Origin: a virus
IMG/VR virus record: IMGVR_UViG_3300027896_000001
Location: 62,001-126,000 of that record
DNA: 64,000 bases
Strand: one strand, 5' to 3'
A program made the translations under genes and the position numbers. The notes under the pieces were generated by a model that worked only from the letters and a program-made list of their open reading frames with translations, was not told where the DNA came from and made no database searches. Every line of letters begins with the position of its first letter. Positions within the stretch are counted from its first letter, which is position 1. Positions 1 to 8,684 of the stretch are shown one piece after another.

Positions 1-230
1 CACGTAGCGGCTGACGCTAATTGGTGTTTGGGATAGAAAATATCTCTGACAAAATAAGAATATTCCGCAACCTTGTCGACAACCCCATAAAACCCAATTT
101 CATGGGCATGTAAATCGACAAGGTTTTCAATCCATTTCAGGGAAAGCCGTGAGAAAACGATCGTCGGGGGAGTCTTTCTCTCAGGCTTTAAAATTATATA
201 TGTTGGTGCTGTTTGCGTGTTCTTCATCAT
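1..230 (-). CDS. JAB/MPN-like metalloprotease, partial (runs off left edge)
   Basis: The reading frame starts with ATGATG at 230-225, overlapping the stop of the upstream 408-residue gene, and stays open to base 1. The visible 76 residues contain HAHEIGFYGVV and then FVRDIFYPKHQ, which fits the first half of a JAB (JAMM) isopeptidase domain: the conserved glutamate before a G-x-x-G-like strand, then the DI-x-x-P-x-Q strand. The zinc-binding HxH...D part would lie beyond the edge and cannot be seen. JAB proteins remove ubiquitin-like modifiers or act in phage tail maturation. Its position next to two proteins with E2-like motifs supports a conjugation/deconjugation role, which is inference. 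Confidence is limited by truncation. Confidence 0.55.
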   Translation of the reverse strand, partial: MMKNTQTAPTYIILKPERKTPPTIVFSRLSLKWIENLVDLHAHEIGFYGVVDKVAEYSYFVRDIFYPKHQLASAAT

Positions 231-1453
231 TGTGCGGCCGCCACTTCAACCTGTTCATGATAAAGTGGAAAATATTTTGCATGGCATCCCCACCCGTCAT
301 CAAGATCAGGATTTTTGATAAATCTGATTAATATTTCTGAAGCCATGACAATGTCTTTTTTAGAAAAAGCGGTAAACAGTTGTTCAAACGCTTTTCCAAA
401 ACAAACATCTCCACCATGTATGATATGACCGCCGTCCCAAGCTTCGCCGCCATATTCAATGTGGCGAGTCCTGTTTTTGATCTTTATCAGATCATGAGGG
501 ATTTGTCCTGAGGAAAGTTCGCACAATAGGATGTTTGAATTTATTAGGATTTCGTATTTTCCAAGGTCGTATCGATTGCCGTTATTCAACACCTCTGTTA
601 TCATATTTTTAGTCAGCAAAACGATATTTCCTGTAACATCTACATAGACTTCTTCGAGGAGGTTGTCCTCTGAATTAAGTTGGTTTATTTGTGCCAATAT
701 TTTTTCTATTTGAGGATTGGCATTAATTGGTTTTGATAATGTTTCTATTTCGTTTTGAAGAACAATCATTCTTGAAGAAAGTTTACTGAGTTCCGCGATT
801 CTTTCAAATAATATATTGCTTGCTGACGCCATTTGATTACGCATTGCTTTTGCAAGAATAACAGAAACTATTCCTGTGTCAGCCTTTTGATGAGCCGGAA
901 GCAATGTCGAATATTCTTTAATAACAGCCTCTTCGCTATAATCATCTTCTTCATTGTTTCGTGGGCCATCGTCTTCACGAAGAATTGGACCACGCCGGCG
1001 CACTGTTATCGCAATATTTCCTGGTGGCGGAACAGGATGCGTTCTTTGTAGCGGAACAGGATCTGTTCTTTGTGGCGGAACAGGATGTGTTCTGCCCATA
1101 TCCAGGCCTCTTTCACGTACAGGTTCTTCAGGCTGTGGAGGCAATCCTTGCACAGCCACGTACGGGCCTTCATCCATTTCTCTTGCAGGAGCGACTTCTT
1201 CTTGCGGAGCTTCTTGGGGAGCTACATTAATATAAAAAGTATCTCCTTCTCCGCCGCTAAGAACTAATGCGCCATCTGCATGAGACGAATATTGGTTTTC
1301 AATTATGTCAGCAACCTCGTCTATATGAGCACTATCAATATCAATAACAAGATCGCTGCCGATTTGTTGCATTCCTTTCGAATATTGGAAAATATCGGAA
1401 GTTACATTGTTTATGTTAATTCCTGTATTTCCCTTAATCATTAATATGGCCAT
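227..1453 (-). CDS. E2-like (RWD/UBC fold?) protein with Pro-rich linker
   Basis: This 408-residue protein starts at an ATG preceded by AAAGGAG. Residues 1-80 form a predicted alpha/beta domain, about 80-160 is a Pro/Glu-rich linker with three near-repeats of HPVPPQRT, and a coiled-coil-like stretch follows around 195-260. The C-terminal 120 residues contain GGHIIHGGDVCFGKAF and then a long helix, FIKNPDLDDGW and a final H/C pair. The H-x2-H-x-x-G-x-x-C-x-G pattern resembles the catalytic cysteine region of E2-like proteins and is shared with the adjacent 761-residue protein. The gene overlaps the JAB gene by 4 bases. Assignment to the E2 fold is inference from the motif; an unrelated zinc or structural motif remains possible. 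Confidence 0.45.
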   Translation of the reverse strand: MAILMIKGNTGININNVTSDIFQYSKGMQQIGSDLVIDIDSAHIDEVADIIENQYSSHADGALVLSGGEGDTFYINVAPQEAPQEEVAPAREMDEGPYVAVQGLPPQPEEPVRERGLDMGRTHPVPPQRTDPVPLQRTHPVPPPGNIAITVRRRGPILREDDGPRNNEEDDYSEEAVIKEYSTLLPAHQKADTGIVSVILAKAMRNQMASASNILFERIAELSKLSSRMIVLQNEIETLSKPINANPQIEKILAQINQLNSEDNLLEEVYVDVTGNIVLLTKNMITEVLNNGNRYDLGKYEILINSNILLCELSSGQIPHDLIKIKNRTRHIEYGGEAWDGGHIIHGGDVCFGKAFEQLFTAFSKKDIVMASEILIRFIKNPDLDDGWGCHAKYFPLYHEQVEVAAAQ

Positions 1454-1469
1454 GCAGACTCCTTTGCAG

Positions 1470-3755
1470 TTAAATGGTCACTCTCACCGGCAGCGCATCT
1501 GCCAGCAAATCATCAAACTTCTTTTCTGTTTCTTTTTTCTTTTCGTAAATTAAAAACTCTTCATGATCTTCGCCCAAAGCTACGGATTCAGGGACTTCGG
1601 GCCATGTATTGACATGTTGTCCGGCCCCATCAGACGTGTTTGCCGTCTGAAGGAATATGAGAATTTGATAAACCAAATCAAATAGATTTCTTTGTCTGTA
1701 TGCTTCAACCATGCCTGTTGCAAGGTTGCCATGACAAGCGTGCCCGTCTTCAAATACATGGGGCGCGTGAAATCCTGTATTCATTCCCATACCGCCGGTA
1801 AATTTTGTATTGAAAATTCGCACAGTGTTATTCGTGTTATAGGAAAAATCAAGCATACCAATGGTGATATGAAAAGTTCCAATATCGTGCCATTTTTTGC
1901 TTCTTTCATCCTTCACGTATAAATTTTTCGTATATACATGAACGGTTCCTTCACGAATATAAATTGCTGAAACTTTATTAATAGCCATAGTGTCATTATA
2001 ATTACGAAGCGCCTTTTCTTTTTCCAATTCTTCAAATCGCTTCATGTCAAAAGCGCCAAGCTGATCGCTGTATCTTTGCATTAATTTTGCGGCTTCCATC
2101 GCTTTATCCATGTATTGTTTGAAAAGCGCTTTTTGCTCTTCATGAAGATGCTCAATCGATTTATAAACACTTTTTGAAGCTTCCAAAGAAAATTTTACAT
2201 AAGTTTCCATATTGTTAGTATTTAAGTCACTAAAATATTTTTTGTCGATTGCAATCAGTTCTTCATAAGGAACATTCATGTTAATTCTTCTGGCAAGTTC
2301 TGTAAGAACTTTAAATAAAAGCCGGCCCTCTTCATCGAAATATTGAAACAATAAAGTTATAATACATCGGTTTCTTACAGCGAATATTATATTCGTGTAA
2401 GTGTCTTTAAAAATACAATCATATTTAAAAAAGGGCGAATTTTCCCTATTCTGAAGAATAATTTGAATTGCCTTTTCTTTTTCTTCTTCAGTCCCTTTTC
2501 CAGTACGAATTTTATTTATTTTTTCATTTACATCAGAACCGGTAATTATATAATGTTTTCTTATTTCCTCACCAAGGCAGATCGTCATAGCATTTCCGCC
2601 TCTTGAATTGACCGGTTGATGTGCGACAAAGCCTTCTCTGTCGTTTGATAAACTCGGCGAAGGATCAATTATTACGGTGTGCTTATACACATCGTTGTCA
2701 TTAATATTTTTAAGGAAATTTTTTATCGCAGCAATGTGATAATATTGGGACATTATTACGTTTTTATTTATTTGTCTTGCAAGTTTTATTATAGCTTCAC
2801 TTTCTTCATCTGTCACGCCATCATGAAGCACTACAAGCCCGTTTTCTAAAACATGTTTTACAACACCTTCACGGGCCAATATAGTATAGATTTGATCAAT
2901 AAATTGTTCGTTTGTTTTTTTGACTTCATTTTTTTCTTTTGGCGCCATGTCTTTCAAAAGTTCCTCCGCAAGTTTTTCTTCATTACTTAATTCATTAACA
3001 GATGCGCTTTCTGAGAATGTTTCAAACGACGGGTTAGCATAAGGGCTGGGTCCTTCAGAAGGGGAAGGACTAGGTCCTTCAGAGGATACAGCCTCAGAAG
3101 GCATGGCTGCTCCCAACATTTCTGTTAATCTTCCTATAGGCGGTATAGGTGTTACATAGGTTCCACTTCCTCCACCTCCACTTCCACCAATACCAGCACT
3201 TATGTTTCCTATGGCACCTATAATTCCTCCAGCAAGACCTTGACCACCAGAACCCTGAACTGTTCCTAACTGATCAAGACGCGTTTCAAAAGGAGAAGGA
3301 TTAGGCCTTCCAATATTTCTAAGTTGTTGTACTGCTTCAGCTTGTTGGCGTCTTAATTGGTCTTCGTATGCATTTTGTCGAATAATTTCTTCCTCACGCA
3401 TTTGCCTTAATTCTATTTGCGCTCTTTCAAGATTAAATCGTGGATTGCCCAATCCCATAAAATATCTGAATACTGAACTTTCCTTTATATGGCCATCAGT
3501 AAGAGAATATAATATACTTTCGTCAATCCAATATTTCATGAATATTACATGCATTCCCGCAACGCTTGAAGAAATTATTTGCGGTTGAAGATTGCTGCTT
3601 TCGTTTTCTCTAGTATGAAGATTTGTAAGCAATCTGACGGCGATATTTGTGTCATCTTTCGAAATAATGTAAGCGCATAGATTATCAGCCAATGGATATG
3701 GATCACTTAGGAATCCGAATAGCTGAGGAATCCATGACTCTACAAATGAGTACAT
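1470..3755 (-). CDS. Large multidomain protein with C-terminal E2-like motif
   Basis: 761 residues, start ATG four bases after GGAGG. An N-terminal domain of about 110 residues leads into a Q/E/R-rich coiled coil (about 110-150), a Gly-rich and Pro/Ser-rich linker (about 165-250, including SEGPSPSPSEGPSP), a central alpha/beta domain (about 270-440), a second helical stretch and a C-terminal domain from about residue 600. The last contains HITIGMLDFSY, then HAPHVFEDGHACHGN and LVYQILIFLQTAN..WPE. This order of strand, HxPH...G..C.G, long helix and WP-like end matches the layout of E2/UBC-like domains with a cysteine where E2 enzymes carry theirs. The protein is first in a likely operon with the 408-residue protein and JAB. 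Function is inferred only. Confidence 0.45.
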   Translation of the reverse strand: MYSFVESWIPQLFGFLSDPYPLADNLCAYIISKDDTNIAVRLLTNLHTRENESSNLQPQIISSSVAGMHVIFMKYWIDESILYSLTDGHIKESSVFRYFMGLGNPRFNLERAQIELRQMREEEIIRQNAYEDQLRRQQAEAVQQLRNIGRPNPSPFETRLDQLGTVQGSGGQGLAGGIIGAIGNISAGIGGSGGGGSGTYVTPIPPIGRLTEMLGAAMPSEAVSSEGPSPSPSEGPSPYANPSFETFSESASVNELSNEEKLAEELLKDMAPKEKNEVKKTNEQFIDQIYTILAREGVVKHVLENGLVVLHDGVTDEESEAIIKLARQINKNVIMSQYYHIAAIKNFLKNINDNDVYKHTVIIDPSPSLSNDREGFVAHQPVNSRGGNAMTICLGEEIRKHYIITGSDVNEKINKIRTGKGTEEEKEKAIQIILQNRENSPFFKYDCIFKDTYTNIIFAVRNRCIITLLFQYFDEEGRLLFKVLTELARRINMNVPYEELIAIDKKYFSDLNTNNMETYVKFSLEASKSVYKSIEHLHEEQKALFKQYMDKAMEAAKLMQRYSDQLGAFDMKRFEELEKEKALRNYNDTMAINKVSAIYIREGTVHVYTKNLYVKDERSKKWHDIGTFHITIGMLDFSYNTNNTVRIFNTKFTGGMGMNTGFHAPHVFEDGHACHGNLATGMVEAYRQRNLFDLVYQILIFLQTANTSDGAGQHVNTWPEVPESVALGEDHEEFLIYEKKKETEKKFDDLLADALPVRVTI

Positions 3756-3791
3756 TCATCCTCCTTTTTGTAAAAAAAAGAATAAATCTTT

Positions 3792-3810
3792 CTATAATTG
3801 TTATTTCATA
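3792..3810 (-). promoter_or_regulatory. Candidate phage promoter motif
   Basis: Read on the minus strand this is TATGAAATAACAATTATAG, one of seven close copies of T-[AT]-[TG]-G-N-N-ATAAC-W-AT in the window, each just upstream of a minus-strand gene or structured RNA. It lies about 40 bases before the 761-residue gene and overlaps the stop of the VRR-NUC gene. Confidence 0.45.
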
Positions 3811-4165
3811 TCTTTTGAGATAATAACGCACGAGCATTATGGGCTGTTTCAACATTAGGACGGGTTATTCTAAGAATTCGTTTTATTTCAACCCACTCTT
3901 CCCAGGAATGGCAAACAAACACCTTTGCGCCACATTCGCGAAGTTTCTGTATTTTTATCGATTGTAATTTCTCAGGACCGCCGGCGAGCCTTTTCATTTC
4001 CACAAGAACAGGGCCTGTAAGGGCCATTGTGAAAAAGATATCGGGCTCGCCGTTGTCACTGGTTTTAATAATTTTAAAACATTCGCAATATTTTCCGAAA
4101 GAACGAAGATCGTTTAAGACTTTCGTCTGGTTTTTGGATTCTTCTGCCATATATCGGCCGCCCAT
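3806..4165 (-). CDS. VRR-NUC-type PD-(D/E)XK nuclease
   Basis: A 119-residue protein with the compact VRR-NUC pattern: an N-terminal helix (KVLNDLRSFG), GEPDIFF supplying the metal-binding aspartate, VLVEMKRLAG supplying E-x-K, then a helix ending IQKLRECGAKVFVC. This family includes small Holliday-junction or flap nucleases and is common in phage replication regions. The length fits a stand-alone single domain. Two starts are possible, the ATG at 4165 or the one at 4150 (MAEESKNQ); neither has a strong ribosome binding site. It sits between an unknown gene and the JAB/E2-like operon. Confidence 0.7.
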   Translation of the reverse strand: MGGRYMAEESKNQTKVLNDLRSFGKYCECFKIIKTSDNGEPDIFFTMALTGPVLVEMKRLAGGPEKLQSIKIQKLRECGAKVFVCHSWEEWVEIKRILRITRPNVETAHNARALLSQKI

Positions 4166-4216
4166 CTGATTAGTTTGATAAAAAATTTATATGTGGAATA
4201 TGTTCCGTTTTTTTTT

Positions 4217-4669
4217 CTAGGCTGGTACTTGCGCAGGTCCACTTGGAATTCTCATGGCGGATTTGAATTCTGTATTCAACGGAACAAATGTTTGACTTGT
4301 CGCTTGAGGATCTTTGGAAACATACAACCATCCTCCCGGAACCCTTACGACAGTTGTAAAACGGTCAAGTTCGAAAGATTCACCCAATTGGGAAGAATGG
4401 AATTTTTCAGCTAAAGCTAAAGCCATTGGAGTTAATTCTTTGGACTGAATAATATTAATATTAACTTTAAGTGCAACAATTTTTTTCTTTGCTTCTTCAA
4501 AATATGTTTCAATATGATTGGCTATCCATTCCTCTTTTGTACTATAATCCATACCTGGGCCAATCTCGCTTATTTCCATGTCTGTTTGTATTACTTCATT
4601 TTCGTAGGCATCTTGCGCCATAAGCATGATTACATATTGAAGAAATTCAGGATTATTCAAATTGTCCAT
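4217..4669 (-). CDS. Hypothetical protein
   Basis: 150 residues with GGGAGG just before the ATG. The first two-thirds is acidic and helical; the C-terminal 50 residues look like beta strands (FTTVVRVPGGWLYVS) followed by a Pro-rich end. I do not recognise a family. It is co-directional with its neighbours in the minus-strand replication block, so an early or replication-linked role is possible but unproven. Confidence 0.7.
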   Translation of the reverse strand: MDNLNNPEFLQYVIMLMAQDAYENEVIQTDMEISEIGPGMDYSTKEEWIANHIETYFEEAKKKIVALKVNINIIQSKELTPMALALAEKFHSSQLGESFELDRFTTVVRVPGGWLYVSKDPQATSQTFVPLNTEFKSAMRIPSGPAQVPA

Positions 4670-4695
4670 TGTCCTCCCATGAAAAATGTAAACAT

Positions 4696-5022
4696 CTATT
4701 TAACTGTTAATTTATTTATGATTCGGTAGATGGTTTGAACATGAAGCTTGTATTCTTTTGCAAGATCTACTTTTGTTTTAAGGCGGCTTACATATGCGGA
4801 ATAAATCAATTGATTTCGTTCTTTTTTGGCGACACTTGCCTTATATTGAACTATTTCATACTTCGCTCTTAATTTAGCTACTTTTACCCTTTTTGATTCA
4901 ATACTTTGCTTTGTTATCACCTCTCCCGGGACAAATAAATGCAAAGCTATTTCTCTGTCAGTTTTATAAACTCTTTGCATTTCTAATAACTGTCGCCGTG
5001 TTATTCTTATGGATTTTTTCAT
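4696..5022 (-). CDS. Small basic protein with C-terminal helix-turn-helix
   Basis: I place the start at the ATG at 5022 because GGAGG lies three bases upstream and the start overlaps the stop of the previous gene (ATGA). The frame is open to 5055 but that start has no binding site. The 108-residue product is very basic. Its last 25 residues (VDLAKEYKLHVQTIYRIINKL) read as a helix-turn-helix of the resolvase/Hin or sigma-region-4 kind, and the N-terminus (TRRQLLEMQRVYKTDREIALHL) could be a second one. It is a likely DNA-binding regulator; the target is unknown. Confidence 0.65.
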   Translation of the reverse strand: MKKSIRITRRQLLEMQRVYKTDREIALHLFVPGEVITKQSIESKRVKVAKLRAKYEIVQYKASVAKKERNQLIYSAYVSRLKTKVDLAKEYKLHVQTIYRIINKLTVK

Positions 5023-5273
5023 TGGCCTCCTTGTATTTTTGAATAATACCCACATTCAGTAGCGAGTTTGAATCCGCAATCACAAGCAGCAACGCAGGTT
5101 TTACATTTACTTTTTTCCCATTTAACATTGAATTCTTCCGCGTGATTTTTAATCCATTCAATGATAAACGCGTCACCTGGATCCCTGTTTATTCTTACGC
5201 CTTCATCCCATTTATCCACCAGAATTTTTTTAATTTGAATATCAACTCTTCTTTTCATTTCTTCGCCGCACAT
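5019..5273 (-). CDS. Small Cys-rich protein, possible zinc binding
   Basis: 84 residues with a cysteine cluster CKTCVAACDC followed by ATECGYY, enough ligands for a zinc site. The N-terminus (MCGEEMKRRVDIQIKKILVDKW) is a charged helix. It has a 4-base overlap with the downstream HTH gene, so the two are probably translationally coupled. No family is recognised. Confidence 0.6.
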   Translation of the reverse strand: MCGEEMKRRVDIQIKKILVDKWDEGVRINRDPGDAFIIEWIKNHAEEFNVKWEKSKCKTCVAACDCGFKLATECGYYSKIQGGQ

Positions 5274-5299
5274 AAGCAGCTCCTTGAAAAGAATTATAA

Positions 5300-5452
5300 T
5301 TATTCAGTCGGAAGCATGTCTTCCAAAATAGAATCACGTTCAGACGTGTCTTCGTCTTCAGGAAGACTTCTATCCGCATCTATTTCTTTTTCTTCCTCCG
5401 GATCTCTTAAAATTAAATCCGGGTCTAATTCTTCTTGGAATATTGGGTCCAT
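5300..5452 (-). CDS. Very acidic 50-residue protein
   Basis: A short frame with AAGGAG eight bases before its ATG, filling the gap between the helicase and the Cys-rich gene. The product begins MDPIFQEELDPDLI and about 40% of residues are Asp or Glu. Small acidic phage proteins often mimic DNA or bind host enzymes, but nothing here proves that. The good ribosome binding site and exact fit between neighbours support it as a real gene. Confidence 0.6.
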   Translation of the reverse strand: MDPIFQEELDPDLILRDPEEEKEIDADRSLPEDEDTSERDSILEDMLPTE

Positions 5453-5463
5453 ACAAAACTCCT

Positions 5464-7275
5464 TTAAATAGCATTTTTTATAGCAAAAATTTTATTCATT
5501 TCTTCTGGATTTTTCAGGACTCTTGAAAGTTGAGACAGACTTAATGCCATATCTTGTTTAGCAAAAAGAGCTTTTAATGTAATTACATCCATAGAACTTT
5601 CTGCAACAAGATCTATAGCAGTTACTTTGTCTTTTTGTCCTTTACGGTGTTGACGACCAAGAGCCTGATCTCGTGTTATATATGATCGTGAATTACTATA
5701 AAATACCTGGTAATTTGAAAATTGGATATTTTGTCCAACTCCCATTTTTTTAGGATTTGCTACTACATATGGAACTCCGCTTTCTCTGAATATTTTTACC
5801 TGTTCGAAAGAGTCTTGGTTTCCATAACATGTTATGAACGAATTTTTTCCATATGCCTTTTCAAGAGTTTTTGATATCAATTGAATGGCTGGAATATAAT
5901 TCGTCCAAATAATAACCTGCCTTCCATCAGGTATATTATTCAATGTAGTCATAAGCAAATCCATTTTAGGGTTTTCTTCTAATATAATAACATTCCTGTC
6001 ATCATGTTCGCGACCAAAATCATCAATAGACACTCTTGTATTAATATAAAATCCAGAAGCTATCTGATGTAGTTTTCCAACAAGTACAAGAGCATTTTTT
6101 GCAACCAATTGAGCCTCGCATGATCGGTCGCAATTTTCTTTTCTGTCGCATTTGGAACACATATCATCAATGACAGCAACAAGGTTTTCTTTCATTTGAT
6201 TGTACAGTTTTAATTGCCCACCAAGCATTTCACAACTGTATTTTTCAAATATTAATTCAGGAAGATCGATGCATTCTTCCTTTTTAAACATAACAGATAA
6301 ATCGCCTGTAATTTTTTGTATTCGCTCTTTGGTGCCAGCGCAAGGAACCCAAACATATTGATCCGGATCAACAGGATACATATATCTTCTTCTAAACTCG
6401 TTATAAGTTGCGTACGGAACTGTATCAGGACCAAGGAAACGAAACGGCATATAAAATGACATTGCGTTGTTGGCATGAAGCGTACCGGTAACAATGTATT
6501 TATATCGAGCGCTTTCGAAGATGTTTATAATCGCCCGTGTCTGCAATGAAGTTGGGCTTCCTATTCTATGCGCTTCATCTAAAACTATCATGTCAAAAAA
6601 ATCGTCCGGTATATATTGGGCCAGTGTTCTCATCGTTTCATAACTGACCAAATAGATATCATAATCACGATTTTTTTTAGTCATGGTAAATTTTTTGTTG
6701 ATTATTTTATTTCCAAGAGCGGATGAATTTATAATGGCCCCTGTAAGATGGGGAGTTTGAACACGCATTTCCTCAATAACATTTTTTTTCAAATCAGCCA
6801 ATGTTATTATGAGTGCGTGTTTAATCATTCCTTTTTGAATTCTTTTATCAATAGCCCATAAATATGGGCCTGTTTTACAAGTCCCGACATCAGCTATGAT
6901 CGCCGATACGTCAGAATAATATATTGCATTAAATATTATTTTTTGATGGTTCAGTGGAGGATAAATACCCTTGCATTCATAATCGAATTTTATCGTTCCG
7001 CTGTATTGTTCTTTAATTTTCTGTATGTTTGCTATTCTTTTTTTATGATGTTCTATAAGAGTGGAAATTACTAATTTTGATGTTTTATCAAATTCAATTC
7101 CATAATGGCTGAATTGGCTAATGTGAACTCCAGCCTTTATAGGAATTAATATTTCGTATTTTCCACGCACTTTTTTTCCATCCATGACGGCCTGCATGGT
7201 CTCAAGAATATCGCCATCCAAGCATTCGATTATAAAATTATTCTTGTCAAATCTTGAAATTTTCATCTTAACCAC
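5464..7275 (-). CDS. SNF2/SF2-type DEAH helicase with Cys-rich insert
   Basis: 603 residues. The N-terminal 110 residues are accessory; then Q-motif-like LNHQKIIFN, motif I DVGTCKTGP (a cysteine precedes the lysine), motif II VLDEAHRIG, motif III VTGTLHAN, and in the second RecA domain IIWTNY, MGVGQNIQ and the arginine-finger motif ALGRQHRKGQKDKV. Between the domains lies CSKCDRKENCDRSC, a four-cysteine insert. SNF2-type proteins are common in phages as DNA translocases or remodelling helicases. The start may be the GTG at 7275 or the ATG at 7266. It lies upstream of the small acidic and Cys-rich genes in the replication block. Confidence 0.85.
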   Translation of the reverse strand: MVKMKISRFDKNNFIIECLDGDILETMQAVMDGKKVRGKYEILIPIKAGVHISQFSHYGIEFDKTSKLVISTLIEHHKKRIANIQKIKEQYSGTIKFDYECKGIYPPLNHQKIIFNAIYYSDVSAIIADVGTCKTGPYLWAIDKRIQKGMIKHALIITLADLKKNVIEEMRVQTPHLTGAIINSSALGNKIINKKFTMTKKNRDYDIYLVSYETMRTLAQYIPDDFFDMIVLDEAHRIGSPTSLQTRAIINIFESARYKYIVTGTLHANNAMSFYMPFRFLGPDTVPYATYNEFRRRYMYPVDPDQYVWVPCAGTKERIQKITGDLSVMFKKEECIDLPELIFEKYSCEMLGGQLKLYNQMKENLVAVIDDMCSKCDRKENCDRSCEAQLVAKNALVLVGKLHQIASGFYINTRVSIDDFGREHDDRNVIILEENPKMDLLMTTLNNIPDGRQVIIWTNYIPAIQLISKTLEKAYGKNSFITCYGNQDSFEQVKIFRESGVPYVVANPKKMGVGQNIQFSNYQVFYSNSRSYITRDQALGRQHRKGQKDKVTAIDLVAESSMDVITLKALFAKQDMALSLSQLSRVLKNPEEMNKIFAIKNAI

Positions 7276-7278
7276 TTT

Positions 7279-7761
7279 CTAGTTAACAAAGTTAAAAAAC
7301 CCGGTCTTAATATTATTGTTCTCAACTATGCAAACTAATTGTAGTTTTTTTTCGTTACTCCAGCTTTTAAGATCTATAGTATATCTAAATTCAATTCCAT
7401 CCGGAGTATTCTTTGATTTATCCTTAATGAAGTTACCTTTCTTGCGTGCATCAGCTATCAATGTTATTATAAATGATTTTAAGTTGGAAGGCATTAATAA
7501 ACATTCAGATTTTGCATCTTTGAACACGTCCTTGTAAATAATAGAATTTTCCAATGCAAGGCCTTCCAAACGTTCAGACAATTGTTTAAAAGCATGAGCT
7601 GACATATCCAGTCCGTAACTTCCATCAGCTCCTTCCTGAGACAACTCGTCCCTGAGATCGTCAATTATTCTATGCATATTATGTATTTTTAATTCAAGAG
7701 TAAACAGGTCAGTAAGCAATTCCGCATATTGAAGATATTTATCTTCTAGAGAATCTTCCAT
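7279..7761 (-). CDS. Hypothetical protein, helical N-terminus
   Basis: 160 residues; AGGAGG precedes the ATG and the start overlaps the stop of the upstream 236-residue gene. Residues 1-75 are predicted helical (EDSLEDKYLQYAELLTDLFTLE), and the C-terminus has alternating strands. It ends four bases before the helicase start, so it is probably co-translated with it. No family is recognised. Confidence 0.7.
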   Translation of the reverse strand: MEDSLEDKYLQYAELLTDLFTLELKIHNMHRIIDDLRDELSQEGADGSYGLDMSAHAFKQLSERLEGLALENSIIYKDVFKDAKSECLLMPSNLKSFIITLIADARKKGNFIKDKSKNTPDGIEFRYTIDLKSWSNEKKLQLVCIVENNNIKTGFFNFVN

Positions 7762-8471
7762 TATGTTTCCTCCTTAAAAACTATTGTTCCGTATTCGTGT
7801 AATGGGTCAGGTTCGGTAGAAACATATTTAAAATCATTAAGATTTTTTCTAAAATTTCTGACAATCTCCGGTAGATTTCCTGTTTTTGCATACAGGCCAG
7901 AATATGTTTTTTTCAATTTAAAAGAAAAATAAGATTCTTCTTTTGAATGAATTAAATATGCCACCAATTTTCCGGATGTTAATAAAGTATGCGTATTATC
8001 AGCAAACGAAATATTATAATTAAATGCGTTTTTAATACCATGAGTTACGATATAATGTTTAGACAAGGATATTGCTCCACTTTTTGTAAAATGAGGATTT
8101 ATATCAAAATAACATTGCGGATTATTATTAAATTCTTTTTTCACAAAAATAAAATCAACTGGTCGAATTCTGAATATTTCGTTCTTTATTAAAAATGTAT
8201 TTTCGCAATAACATTGAACTTTTTTTCCTATATAAGGTTGAAAAATAATCGGTGTTTTTATAAATATTCCTTTTCCTACTTTGACTTTACAATACAGTCT
8301 TGAAGAGTCTGTATGTTCATTTGTTTTGGCAAGAGCGACAAGAATTGTTTTATTATCCACATCACGGATAAAAATAAATTTTATATATCGCACGCCAAGA
8401 TTAATAAGTTTCAAAATTATCTCTTCATCATTGAAGTGAAAATTTGTTTTTCCAATAACAGATTCAATCAT
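7761..8471 (-). CDS. Hypothetical protein, beta-rich
   Basis: 236 residues with AAAGG before the ATG. The sequence alternates hydrophobic and charged residues in short runs typical of a mainly beta protein, with many Phe, Tyr and Asn, and no catalytic motif I recognise. It is the first gene after the terminator at 8496-8521 and is coupled to the 160-residue gene and the helicase. Confidence 0.65.
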   Translation of the reverse strand: MIESVIGKTNFHFNDEEIILKLINLGVRYIKFIFIRDVDNKTILVALAKTNEHTDSSRLYCKVKVGKGIFIKTPIIFQPYIGKKVQCYCENTFLIKNEIFRIRPVDFIFVKKEFNNNPQCYFDINPHFTKSGAISLSKHYIVTHGIKNAFNYNISFADNTHTLLTSGKLVAYLIHSKEESYFSFKLKKTYSGLYAKTGNLPEIVRNFRKNLNDFKYVSTEPDPLHEYGTIVFKEET

Positions 8472-8495
8472 GTTTGCCTTTCTGTTAAAAAAAAC

Positions 8496-8521
8496 GAGAA
8501 AGCTACCTATGTAGCTTTCTC
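8496..8521 (-). terminator. Strong hairpin terminator
   Basis: A perfect 11-base stem GAGAAAGCTAC with a 4-base loop, flanked by an A-run on the left and TTTTTT on the right, so it can act in either direction. On the minus strand the stem is followed by GTTTTTTTT. Confidence 0.8.
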
Positions 8522-8631
8522 AGTTTTTTAGCCACAGCTTTAATACTTTTTTTGACGTGAATTAATACAATTAATTTTGCTGATTCTTCCGCGACTATTG
8601 TAAGAATACAAGTCGCAATAAATTTAATCAT
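8503..8631 (-). CDS. 42-residue protein ending inside a terminator
   Basis: ATG at 8631 is preceded by AGGAGG with ideal spacing. The product starts MIKFIATCILTIVAEESAKL with a hydrophobic first half and ends in a basic tail (KKSIKAVAKKLRKLHR). Its stop codon falls within the terminator stem. It could be a small membrane-associated peptide; the function is unknown. Support is the ribosome binding site and position between two genes. Confidence 0.5.
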   Translation of the reverse strand: MIKFIATCILTIVAEESAKLIVLIHVKKSIKAVAKKLRKLHR

Positions 8632-8684
8632 AATCCTCCTTTTGGCATTTTCAGCCTCGGGGAGGCTTATATGCGTAAGAAGGA

